Source of the DNA: Varanus komodoensis
Taxonomy: Eukaryota > Chordata > Lepidosauria > Squamata > Varanidae
DNA: 64,000 nucleotides
Reading direction: 5' to 3'
Assembly (NCBI RefSeq): GCF_004798865.1
Contig: NW_025336598.1
Location: 27,901,935-27,965,934 of the forward strand
Every line of letters begins with the position of its first letter. Position 1 is the first letter of the stretch. Below the pieces are notes generated by a model, which saw only the letters and a program-made list of their open reading frames with translations, ran no database searches and was not told the origin of the DNA. This document shows, one piece after another, positions 1-12,100 of this stretch. The position numbers and the translations under genes are program-made.

Positions 1-912
1 AGGAGTTTGGCAAGGCTGTATACTGTCGCCTTGCCTATTTAACTTATATGCAGAGCACATCATGAGAAAGGCGGGGCTAGATGAATCACCAGTTGGAATT
101 AAGATTGCTGGGAGAAATATCAACAACCTCAGATATGCAGATGATACCACTCTCATGGCAGAAAGTGAAGAGGAACTAAAGAGCCTCTTGATGCGGGTGA
201 GAGCGCAAAAGTTGGCTTGAAATTCAACATTAAGAAAACTAAGATCATGGCATCCAGTCCTCTCACTTCCTGGCAAATAGATGGAGAAGAAATGGAGATA
301 GTGACAGATTTTATTTTCCTGGGCTCCAAGATTACCGCAGATGGGGACTGCAGCCAAGAAATTAAAAGACGCTTGCTCCTGGGGAGGAAAGCTATGGCAA
401 ATTTAGACAGCATACTAAAAAGCAGAGACATCACCCTGCCAACAAAAGTGCATACAGTCAAGGCTATGGTTTTCCCAGTTGCAATGTCTGGCTGTGAAAG
501 CTGGACCGTAAGGAAGGCTGAGCACCAAAGGATTGAGGCCTTTGAATTGTGGTGCTGGAGGAGACTCCTGTGAGTCCCTTAGACCGCAAGGCGATCAAAC
601 CGGTCAGTCCTAGAAGAGATCAACCCTGACTGCTCTTAAGAAGGCCAGATAGTGAAGATGAAACTCAAATACTTCGGCCACCTAATGAGAAGGAAGGACT
701 CCCTGGAGAAGAGCCTAATGCTGGGAACAATAGATGGCAAAAGAAGAAGGGGACGGCAGAGGATGAGGTGGCTGGATGGAGTCACTGAAGCAGTTGGTGT
801 GAGCTTAAGTGGACTCCGGGAGATGGTGGAGGACAGGAAGGCCTGGAGGAATGTTGTCCATGGGGTCGCGATGGGTCAGACACAACTTTGCGACTGACAA
901 CAACAACAACAA
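1..912 (+). mobile_element. BovB (RTE clade) LINE, 3' part
   Basis: Translation in shifting + frames gives the end of an RTE/BovB reverse transcriptase: a YADDTTLMAESEEELKSLL block near 130-195, then FLGSKITADGDCSQEIKRR, GCESWTVRKAEH and FELWCWRRLL (217-573), then FGHLMRRKDSLEKSLMLG and RRRGRQRMRWLDGVTEAVG (652-897). These are hallmark BovB C-terminal motifs. The element ends in a (CAA)n tail at about 895-912, as RTE elements do. The window edge cuts the 5' side. At least two frame changes (near 210 and 575-650) show it is a dead copy. It lies upstream of METTL8 coding exon 1, probably in a 5' intron. Family assignment is firm; the subfamily is not determined. Confidence 0.93.
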
Positions 913-2243
913 TGTTGGAGACTTCATCCTGGAAATGCAAAATATTTTGTTCTGGAAGCACCCAGCAAATGTATATTGCAGTGTCCCTTGGATGGGTCTA
1001 CAGCGTCCGTAGGACCAGCATGTAATAGGCTCCAAATGACCCTAAACAGCTCAGCGGAGGGGCAGAGAGAAATTGAACAGAGGCAGTGAGATCTTCCTTT
1101 GCCGCCCTCACTGCCCCTAAGTATACCAGACTGTGTGCTTCCATGCATTCAGTAGGCGTTCTTCCCATTTACACTCAGGCCATTTCCTGTTTTATTTCAT
1201 TGCTTTCAGCTCAGGGCTATACCATGGGTCAGTTCCAGCTCCATTTCAGCCAGGGTGATGGGGAGCAATCCTATCAACCACCCAAGTCATCTCTGTGTTT
1301 CAGAGAACAGCCAGGGATTTGACAGGACACCAGCCATCTCAGCTGTTTCATGAAGGTACCCACCGTTGTCTCTCAAATTCCAAATACACCCCACACGATA
1401 GTGGTCACTGTGGAACAGCATCCAGTGCTGCGAAGTCCCCATCGCATGTGCTTTGCTCACTTCTTCCTCTCCAGAAGTGATAGTTTGGGCTAGTTCAGGT
1501 TGGCGGTTGTTCCTGCTAGTGCAGGGGCAGCATTGGAAGCCACCAATATTTTCCTTTTCATTTATTCAAGGATATTGCCCAAGGTACAGTTTGCAACAGA
1601 GCCCCCTCTTTAGTTTTCAGGTTCCGTTCTGAGATGCTGCAGCTGCATTTATGTGTTTCCCACCCTCTCCTGATGCCCTGTTTGCATGAGTAGACTTCTT
1701 CGGTGAGTGCGTTGTAGTCGATTGCCTTATCTGCTCCAAGAGTGGTCTGCAAATTGAAATAGATCGTCCTTCAATTACTGCACTGCACCTTGCTTCTCAA
1801 TTATTGAATAGTTGAGCCAGAGTAGTTCCTGGGCAGTATTTGTTTGCAAAAATCAGCTTTGCCGTGGTAGTGACTAACAGTGCTGCCCAACTGTTTAAAC
1901 ATTCGGAGGTGGTCATGGTTGGTGGCAGCCTGGGGGCATTATTGAAGAGTGTGCAATCAATGCCCCGTTTCGCAAAACATATTGTATTCTACCTGCGTGA
2001 GTTGGCTGGTATTTGAATGTTCTACTTCTGGCTCCAACTGCACCTAAATGCCTACTGAATGGAGAAATCTTAATATCTTCGTAATTCAGTGATATGCTGC
2101 CTTTGAAGATTCATTAAAGCAACCAAAAAAAGGCACAGAAAACTCACTTCTGGTGTTGCCACAGAACCAGGCAGGAACTCTTTTAGGTAACTGAAGTAAT
2201 GAAGTTACAAGGAGTCTATACACTTATTCAATGCTGTTTTCAG
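913..2243. other. METTL8 upstream/intron 1, no recognised feature
   Basis: No coding exon, RNA gene or clear repeat is recognised here. The stretch is probably intron between an unseen non-coding METTL8 5' exon (perhaps left of the window) and the first coding exon. It ends in an acceptor, tgctgttttcag, at 2232-2243. Confidence 0.5.
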
Positions 2244-2257
2244 GGTATTTTGTCGAC

Positions 2258-2400
2258 ATGCTGTTGATTAAAGGATTTTCTGCTCCATATCTGAGGAAGA
2301 GCAAGATGTCCCTGAGGTTCCAAAGCAACAGACGACCAGCGGTTCCTCTTGGGTCACGGATTTTGCTGGATCCAGATAAAGTTTTTGATCATAACATGTG
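2258..2400 (+). CDS. METTL8: METTL8 coding exon 1: start codon and mitochondrial presequence
   Basis: The exon probably begins at 2244 after the acceptor tgctgttttcag and ends at gtaaga (2401). ATG at 2258 has G at -3. It encodes residues 1-47 plus two bases of Trp48. The first 34 residues contain Lys/Arg at 5, 13, 14, 16, 20, 25, 26 and 34 and no acidic residue, the signature of a mitochondrial targeting peptide. It then runs into [19 protein letters not shown], which matches the METTL8 PLGSRILTDPAKVFEHNMW segment as I remember it. Met17 could start a shorter isoform. Confidence 0.92.
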
Positions 2401-5400
2401 GTAAGATTAAAGTGGTTTGCTACAGTGTCATCCCTTCGACTTTTAATGAAGGTAGGGATTGTTGTGGCGACACGACACTTAACAGCACAAAGGCCAAGCA
2501 CTCTAGACATGGGCAACTTACTATACCTTTACAATGTAGCTTTTCCATGCCTTTGGAGCCCAGGCTTTCTCTCTCTGGCAATGCAGTTTGCTTTGAAGTT
2601 CTTCGGGAAATACCAGTAGGATTTTAATCCAGTTTAGGCACGATTTGTATCTTTGTGTTAGTCACCAGCATAAGAAGGAACCTGAAATGCAAATAAAAAG
2701 TGTGAAGTCTGTTCTTTGCCGGGTCAGAAGACTGTCTCGATCCAGTGTCTTGCAGTTGGTTTGAGCTAAGAACTCCCATCATCCCCAGCCATGCTTGCCT
2801 GGGAAAGTAGAAGTTGCTGTCTGACACAGCTGGAGGGCCCCAGCTTAGGGAAGGCTGATTCAGAATCATGCAGTTGCTTTTCCAAGTAATCTCTAATGTA
2901 AAGGCTGCCTTGGCGATCTCAGATAACCTTTCCCATTTGTGATGTGCATACACACACGTTCCATGAGTACAATCTTTGTCAGTCTAGAAAGCAGCATAGC
3001 AGGCAAGACTGGCTAGAATTCATTATGATAAGCATTTATCATATGCATATGCAAGCCAGGTAGCCTTGTCAACCACCCCTCGGGTCTGACGGTGCTGCTG
3101 CTCAATGCCAGGTCGATCAATAATAAATCTTCCCTCATCCATGACTTGATTGTGGATGAGGGGGCCAACCTGGCTTGCATAACGGAGACCTGGGCGAGAG
3201 AGGGAGGGGATGTTGCCCTCTCCCAATTGTGCCCGCCCGGGTTTCTGGTTCAACACTGTTCACGCCCAGAAGGGAGGGGAGGGGGAGTCGCGTTGGTTTA
3301 CAGAGCCTCCATCTCTCTCACGGGCCTTCCGGTCCCTTTGAGACCAGGGCTGGAGTGCCTCTACTTGGTGTTGGGCGAACGAGACAGATTGGGGATTCTA
3401 TTGGTGTACCGTGCACCTTTCTGCCCAGCAGTCTCCCTATCTGAGCTGACAGAGACCGTCTCGGATCTGGTGTTGAGGACCCCCAGGATGTTGGTCCTGG
3501 GGGACTTCAATCTCCATGCCGAGTCTGGACTGACCGGGGCGGCTCAGGACTTCATGGCCTCTATGACGGCCATGGGCCTGTCTCAACACGTCACTGGCCC
3601 TACCCATGAACGTGGACACACTCTGGACCTGGTATTCACGACGGGGCAGGTAGAGGATGACCTGAGGGTGAAGAACTTATGTTTGACTCCCCTGTCATGG
3701 TCAGATCACCTCCTGGTGAGGTTTGTGCTCGAGAGCGGCCTCTCCCTCTATAAGAGTGCGGACCCGATTGTATGGGCCCGCCCCCGGAGCCGGATGGATC
3801 CGGATGGATTCCTGGGGGCCCTGGGGGAATTTCCGGCTGACAAGACTGGTGCTCCTGTCGAGGCTCTGGTCGAACTGTGGAACGGAGAGATGACCAGGGC
3901 TGTGGACACGATCGCTCCTAAGCGTCCTCTCCCACCGGGCAGAGTCCACTCTTCCCCTTGGTATACACCTGAATTACGGGCGATGAAGCGAGCTGGGAGA
4001 CGGCTAGAGCGTAGGTGGAGGAAATCACGGGATGAATCTGACCGAACACACTTGAGAGCCCACTATCGGGCCTATGCTGTGGCGGTGAAGGCGGCGAAAA
4101 AGAAGTTTTTTTCCGCTTCCATTGCCTCCTCACAATGCCGTCCAGCGGAGCTTTTTCGAGTGGTGCAAGGCCTGGTTCGCCTGGGTCCTAAGGAAGATCC
4201 GATGCCACCCTCAAAGGCCCGTTGTGACGACTTTGCCAGGCATTTCAGGGAGAAAATCGCTCAGATTCGTCACGAGCTGGACTCCACTAATGAATCAGAG
4301 GTCTCTGAGGAGTCGCCAATGCCACCGTCTGGTCCAAAATTACTGGAGGAATTTCAATTATTGCGGCCCAATGATGTGGACAAGGTGCTTGGAAGAGTAC
4401 GTCCCACCACTTGCTTATTGGATCCTTGCCCGTCTTGGTTAATAAATAACTCCAAGCACGGGATTGGGACCTGGATCTTGGAAGTGGTTAACGCTTCTCT
4501 GAGGGAGGGTCGAGTGCCTGCCCCTTTAAAGGAGGCGGTAATACGACCGGTCCTGAAGAAAGCGTCACTGGATCCAGAGATGGCCACTAACTATAGACCT
4601 GTGGCCAACATCCCGTTTCTGGGCAAGGTGTTGGAGCGAGTGGTGGCGGGACAACTCCAAGCACTCTTGGATGAAACTGATTATCTGGATCCTTTTCAGT
4701 CCGGCTTCAGACCCGGGTACAGTACTGAATCTGCCTTGGTCGCCCTGTACGACGACCTGTGCAGGGAGAAGGACAGGGGGAGTACATCCCTGTTGGTTCT
4801 TCTGGATCTCTCGGCGGCTTTCGATACTATCGACCATGGTATCCTTCTGGATAGACTTGCGGGATTGGGGGTTGGAGGCACTGCTTTGCAGTGGTTCCGC
4901 TCCTATCTCGACGGTCGATTCCAGAAGGTAGTGCTGGGGGACCATGTCTCTACGTCATGGCAGCTATGCCATGGGGTACCACAGGGCTCCATTCTATCCC
5001 CTCTGCTATTTAACATCTATATGAAACCGCTGGGAGAGGTCATCAGGAGGTGTGGGCTGCGGAATCATCAGTACGCTGATGATACCCAGCTTTACCTCTC
5101 ATTCTCCACTAATCCAGGTGAGGCAGTGGCTGTGCTGAACTGGTGCTTGGCCGAGGTAAGGGAATGGATGAGGGCCAATAAACTGAAACTCAACCCAGAC
5201 AAGACGGAGGTCCTGTTGGTTGGCGGATCGGGTTTCGGAGAGGGTGGATTTGACCTGGTCCTGAATGGTGCAACACTCCCTCTTAGGGATAAGGTCCGCA
5301 GCTTAGGAGTACTCCTCGACTCGGAGCTTTCTTTGGAAGCTCAGGTGACAGCGGTAGCGAGGAACGCCTTCCTTCAGCTTCGGCTGATTAATCAGCTGCG

Positions 5401-6136
5401 CCCCTACCTGGAGTACGACTGCCTGGCGACGGTGACACACGCGCTGGTGACTTCCCGCCTAGACTTCTGTAACGCGCTTTACGTGGGGCTTCCCCTGAAG
5501 ACAGTCCGAACACTTCAGTTGGTGCAAAATAGAGCTGCCAGGTTGCTGACGGGGACGGGGCGTTATGCTCACATGACTCCAGTCCTCCATCAGCTTCACT
5601 GGCTTCCCATTGAAGCCCGGGCCCAATTCAAGGTGTTGATTATGACCTACAAAGCCCTAAACGGCTTGGGTCCGAGCTACCTGAATGAGCACTTACGTCC
5701 GTATATGCCCGACCGCCCTTTGAGATCTGCGGGAGAGTCCCTTCTCCAGGAACCCTCCATGAAAGAAATTAGGAGAGTAAGTACCCGGAGGAGGGCTTTC
5801 TCTGCGGTGGCGCCCAACCTATGGAATTCACTCCCCAAAGAGGTCCGCCTGGCACTGTCGTTACTGGTTTTTCGGCGCCAGGTAAAGACCTTTTTATTTA
5901 AACATCATTTCAATTGTTAAAACATATGATCTGGCCGGGGCAACTTCTTCTTCCTTCTCTTTCTCCTCCTATATTTTTATTTTATACTGATAATTTTAAT
6001 TTTGTATTTGTAAATCAATGTATTTTTTTGTATTTTTATATTTAATGGTAATTTATTATGTACTATTGTATTTCAATGTATTTTATCATGTTGTAAGCCG
6101 CCCCGAGGTTTCGGCAAGGGGCGGCATAGAAATGTT

Positions 6137-6186
<50 letters not shown>

Positions 6187-9100
6187 TTTCAGGTACTTAA
6201 TGAAAGAGCATCAGTTCGTGGATTGACTGAAATCCAGAGTTAGTGGATCATTAGAGAACTGAGTGCAAGCAATGTGGGTGAATGATTTTTTCACTGTTAC
6301 AAAGTTGGGCACAATGGCTGTTTTGTTCTTTTTAGAACTGAGAACACAAAAGCCAGGTCCTGTCATGATACCACTGATAAGTGTGTAATTAGCAGGGGCC
6401 TGGTTTGGTCCAGATTAGGATGGGATTGATCACTCACCTGCTTCTTCCTATTAAATAATGGAAAATGCATCCCTTTAGCAGTGATACCCTCTGTGATGTA
6501 GTTAGAGCACTGTAACACAAAAGATCCAGGTTCTAACTGCCACTGGGTGACTTTAGGCCAGTCACTGACTCTCAAGCTAGCCTACCCCACAGGGTTGTTG
6601 GGAGGATAAGAAGGAGAAGAGGAAGATCATGTAAGCTATCCTATTTATCTAGTTGTTCATTTGTTGAATTTCTGTCCTGCCCCCTTAGCCTGGCTCTCAG
6701 GGTGGGTTACAAGATATAAGTCAAGAAGCAAATAGTATTAAATTAAGAAAGATAATCTTGGCCTCCTTGGAGGAGGAAAAGGATGGGGAATAAATGTAAT
6801 AAATACATTTGCTGCAGCTGGTAGGGTGTAGATAGCTGGTGGTGCAGGGGTAGCAGTGTGGCTCATGGCTGGAGCAGCCCTGCCTGTAAAGAGTCGCTTT
6901 CTGTCTCTGGCAAAAGCAAACCTGTCACCAGCTGAGTGGGGAGGAAGCGAGAAGAGCGCAGCAGAAAGCAAGGCAGATGCGCTGGGTGGAAGGGCTTTGG
7001 CTCTGCCCATCGCTGGCATGTGAACTGAGGGAACACAACCCTCAACAGAGGAAGGTTTCTGCAGCCCTGTTTTGTTATGTCATGAGGAACTAAGGAGATT
7101 TCTAACATTGTTGTCATCAAGAGGTCAAAATTACTCCCTCCGCTTCAAATATTGTCACCCTTAGGTGGAGGGAGAGAACGGAAAGCCAGAGTGATGTACT
7201 GGTTAGAATGCTTGGGTGGAAGTCAGGAGAACCGGGTTCTAGTCTCCACTTCGGTGACTTTGAATGACTCACTAATTGAGGATAAATGAATGTGAGGATC
7301 AAATGGAGAAGAGACATGTCATGTGGGACAAGACAAAGGCAGGAAAGGCATACATAAATAAATAGGCCACGTGGTGCTGTCATTGATAGTAAGGCTTCTT
7401 TTGTCCTCTACTTACTCATTTCAGTATGTTTGAAAAACCTTTTTTAGGGTAGGGCTGAAAAAAATCCATCCTTTTATGCATTCTGTAAAGTCTAATGTTC
7501 AGGGCACACTTACGTGTTTCCTCTGGTGACCTTCTGCCAACTCAAGTGGAGAACTTTTGGGTTAAAACTGGGATCCATTTTATAACCTGCTCCTTTAGAG
7601 TAAGAGAGAGCTTAAAAATTTGCCACATCTTGTGCTGCATCTCCCTCTCTCCCTCTCTGTGTGTGTTTCTCTTTGTCTTCATGCACGCATACCCATAAAT
7701 CCCTAAACTGTAAGTTTTTGACTTGGATATGAGTACTGACTGGGCGCAGGTTTCCATATGAAAACTGAGATATTACATCTTGCAAGTGGTCTGTACCATC
7801 TCAGCTAGTGGATGGATTTACTGTTTAAATAATTATGCCAACACATGTGCCCCCAAATTCCAGCGTAATCTGAGGTTTTGTGGTGTGCCATCTTAGCAGC
7901 TAGCGGCCCTCTCATCCTAATGCTTATCTGCTTCTGTGGTGAGCCTTAGCCATTAAACCATTAAGTTCTTTGAATTCCTAGGACTGAAATTCCTAGGGAA
8001 TATCTTGCATTGCTCAGCATTTTCCGCTTTGTTTTGGCCTGATGCCGTGGTGTGGTACTTGCTCCAATAATCCTTTATTCTAGCCTGGCTGACATTTGAA
8101 CACCCACTATTTGACTAGAGAGATTTAAATCTTTATCCCACTCAAATCCATCTGTTGCACTCTGTAATTAAAAGCTCCATGCAGCTCACCTCTGAACGCT
8201 GGTTTTGCTTGCTTTTGGTGGTCCACTAACACATGGGAGTAATTCCAAATATTTCTTTAAAAAATAAAGCCAGATGCAATGTTCTGTTATCGCATTACTC
8301 CATATACTATTAAGTGCATTTTTGTATATGTCCGCATGGCATGCTTTGCACGTTTTTATAGCCAAAAGAATCTGTGGAGAAATGCTAGCTATGTGGGCTA
8401 GCTGGCTTGTAACATGCCAAGGTATCATTTTGGCATAATGGATCGCCATTATGCAGGAACCACACAGCACAAATGGATCATGAGCTCACAGCTTCCCATT
8501 ACATGTGCGCTCAACATGACAAAGCATTCAGCGGATGCAGCACTGCCTTTTCCATCATTGCAGGTGAAAGAATGGGCAGAGAGGAAGTCTGCGAAATGTC
8601 CCACAGAGAAAGCAACAAAAAGACAACATACCACAGAGATATTCAGATGCTCAAGTGCTACCAGGGACTGGGAGGTGAAGGCATTTCAAGGAACTGTCGT
8701 TGCAAAGCTGCTGGAACACTCGACAAAGCAAAAGAATAGAGCAGAAGGGTGGTGGGAGTTTCAGAGAGCATCAAGGCCTGCTTCGGAGGGGGGGGGGGAG
8801 CCAAGAAGGGGGGAAATGGAATCTAGAGTATCCAACGCAGTTGATTTCATGCGGTGCTTAAGAGGAGGGGGAAGGAAAAGAAAAGGCAGTGAAAGCTTTT
8901 AAAAATAATAAAAAAATGCCCCCTCCTCGCAAATTGCTTTTCCTCCTTTTTTCCCCTCTTTTGGTGTTTTTGCAGGGACCACATGCAGTGGTCACGGGAA
9001 GAAGAAGAAAGAGCCAGAGAAAAAGCTGTCAAAAATTCACTTGTAAGAGTTTGCTCCGAGATGCAAGGTAAAGTTTCCCTTAAAAAGTGAAGGCAGTACA

Positions 9101-12100
9101 ATACAATGCAGCTTTTCTTATGCCTACATTCTAATGCTTAGTGCCACAGTCCCCTCATTTTCCTATATTTTATATTAAAAATGACAACTGTTGCTTTGTT
9201 TCACGTCAAGCTTGCCATTTTTTAGCAGCTCCTTCTGCCTGGACTCCAGGCATGGTCTCACCTGCTCTCTCCTGGCTGCACACTGCCCTTTGGAGCAATT
9301 GTAGGATGTGTGTTGTTGCTGCGCAAAATGAATGTGTATGTTAATGTGATTTTGTAAGCTGCGTTGATGATGTAATTCTTCATAAAATTAATAGATGTTG
9401 GTTCAGTACAGGAATCTGCACATTAAAATGGACCAATGAAAATAATCCTTCTTGATCTTATCCAGGCAATTTCATATTGTGATCCACAAAGTCATTTATG
9501 CCGTTGCCATTCTGGGGAGTTATTTGGAGAAGCAATAGCAGTAGAATCTAGGATAATTGGGAACATGCCAAAAATAGCAAGTGGTACTGTCTTTCTTGGT
9601 GCCTAAATGCATGTAAAGGAGAAAGCATTTAGCAGAGCACCTGCAGTCTAAAGGTGCAGGTTCCAGGGAAGACTGTACCACACAGTGCCATGGTGGGGGG
9701 GGGGCAGGAGATTAAATTAATAAGTTTCATTGTTACCTTAGTTTTCCTGTATTCATGTTTATACTCTAGCTTTCAATTCATATTCTCAAAGCAGCATACA
9801 GCAACATATTGTATTATTCAAAAGTTAGAATATTACAAACAGGAGGCAAAATTTGGCAGGCACTGGTCTTTGTCACAAAATGGAAAAGAACAGTCTTTAT
9901 GGCTTGCTGAAAAGGACCTAAAAACAGATCTAGAAGTGAAGCTGGGGGTGGAGGGGGTTTTTCTGAAGCCCTGGATTCAGTACAGAAACAACCCTGTTCC
10001 TAGTTTATTAGGCTCTGTTCATTTATAGAATACAGTCTCTTGTTCAGTTCAACTGGAACCCCCAGAATAAAAATAAACCAATGAAAACACAGAATGCAGT
10101 TCCTGGTAGGTTCTATCTTAATAAGCAGAGCTTAATATTTACCATTTGGGGGTTGGGAGACACATGGGGAAAGGTGCTTCTGGACCCAATCCATGGAAGG
10201 CTTCAAAGGTTGCCAGCAGTACCTTGAATTTCACCATAAAACTAAATGATAAGCTCATAATGTAGCTCATTTAAAAACCAGTGGAGCTTCTTTAATATGA
10301 TCTAGTGTGCGCCAATCAGCTGGCTCCAAGCAACAGTGGAGCCATTGCGTTTTAGACCAGATACCATTTTCAAATGGATTTGGAAGGGTCTTGGCTCAGT
10401 GGTAGCGTTGCATGTAGAAGCTTCCTGGTTCCATTCCCGCTGCCTCTCATTGTTTGTTTATTGCATTAACCATTTATAGTCCAAGTGGCTCACCAACAAA
10501 ACAATAAAATGCACAAAACACTGTAAAAAGAATGCAGATTGTCGGGCTCAGGTGAGAAACATCCCTGCCTGGGAACCTTGAGCACCCCGGCCCATCCGGG
10601 GAGACAGTACTAGGCTAAGAGGGCAAAGATCTAGATGCAGTATAAAGCACCTTTCGATGTTCCTGTGTCTTCAAGGGTTGCCCTGTGTGGAGCCCTTAAT
10701 GACAGTCAAGCCTGGGTGTTCCAGAGCAATGGAAGGAGGGGTGCAGCTGGCGGATGATCCAATTCTCCAGAGAAAGTCAGTCCTGGATGCAGCCTACCCA
10801 TGAACATGCAGAAACTTTTTTCGAACAAGTTCCTGCATGTTCATGGGTAGGCTGCATCCAGGAGTGACTTTCTCTGGAGAATTCCTTTCTTTTTGAGGAG
10901 GCGTGCTGTCATCCAGAACAAGCATGGGCCATGAAACAAAACCACTTGTCCAGATTGTGTTTGGCTTGTGATAATTCAGTGGTCAAAAATGTTCCCTGCG
11001 GTTTGAATCGACTGGGGGAAGCCGTGCAGGGTCTATAACGGGGGTGGCCAGACTTGCTCAATGGAAGAGCACAAGTGGGAGCCCGTGGGCCACGGCAGCA
11101 CGAGAAGCAGCAAGCGGGGGCATGGGGGGGGGTGGACAGTGAGCGGCAAGCGGGTGCCTGTGAGCACCTGCAGCAGCGAGTGGCAAGCCACAGAATGAAC
11201 TCAAAGAGCTGCGTGTGGCTCCCGAGCCTTGGTTTGGCCACCCCTGATCTATAGTGTATGCCACCTACTGGGAGCTTTGTATTGTGCCTGGAAACAACAG
11301 CTGCAAAATGGAAAAGCCGCAATAACCTACTGAACAGACTGGCTGCAACATCCTGGGGTGTTTATGCTAACAACAGCCTTGGCCCCGGTTTATGCTACAG
11401 TGAAATGTTTTGCTAGCATGTAGCTTAACAGCTTCCACACCTGAATGGTTGATGCCCAACTCTGCCAGACAGTGCGTATCATCACTGGCACATTGCATCC
11501 CACCCACATGCATGGGCTACCAGGACTCAGCGACATCACCCCCCCCCCCCCATTAGAAGACGGCATGCTCTCGCTCGGTTATGGTCAAGGATGCTGAATA
11601 AGAAGGCCTTCCCTATTCATCAGGATATTGCACAGACCACCACAAGGCTGAAATCTCGTAGGCCAGCTTAGAAAAGAGTCATTTCTGTTACATCTACCCG
11701 GTGCAACCCTGAGAACACCTGGAGAGAGGAATGGAGCAAGTTGCCTTATTGCGGCTTGGACACTGGTGATCCCTCTTCCAAACCCCCTGGCTACAACCTG
11801 CCTCGCTCTGTCTGGACAAAATTGAATAGAAATAGATGTGATGCTGGAAGGAATGCCTCTGCTCTGTATCGATGGGGATGGAAAGATCCGCCTTGTTGTG
11901 CCTGTGGTGCTGATGTGCAGCCTATGAAACATACTGCACAAGAATGCCCAAGACGTGCATTTCCTGGCTCCTTAGAACTGCACGAAGCAGCACCAGAGGC
12001 GATCGCCTGGTTAGCTGGACTAGGCATGCAGCTATGAGACTACTGCTGTACCCTTGCAGAAGTGTTGTATATATTTGTGTGGACTGTGTGTATATATTGA

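Noticed and set aside
8414-8902. 162-codon + strand open frame before METTL8 exon 2
   Set aside because: No recognised domain, low-complexity end with a G run, and it sits in an intron directly before a true acceptor.
10383-10442. tRNA gene
   Set aside because: Only A- and B-box-like parts of a SINE head; no cloverleaf with proper stems was seen. The same applies to the other SINE heads.
10909-11322. 137-codon minus frame
   Set aside because: It crosses the hAT-like MITE and its target duplications.
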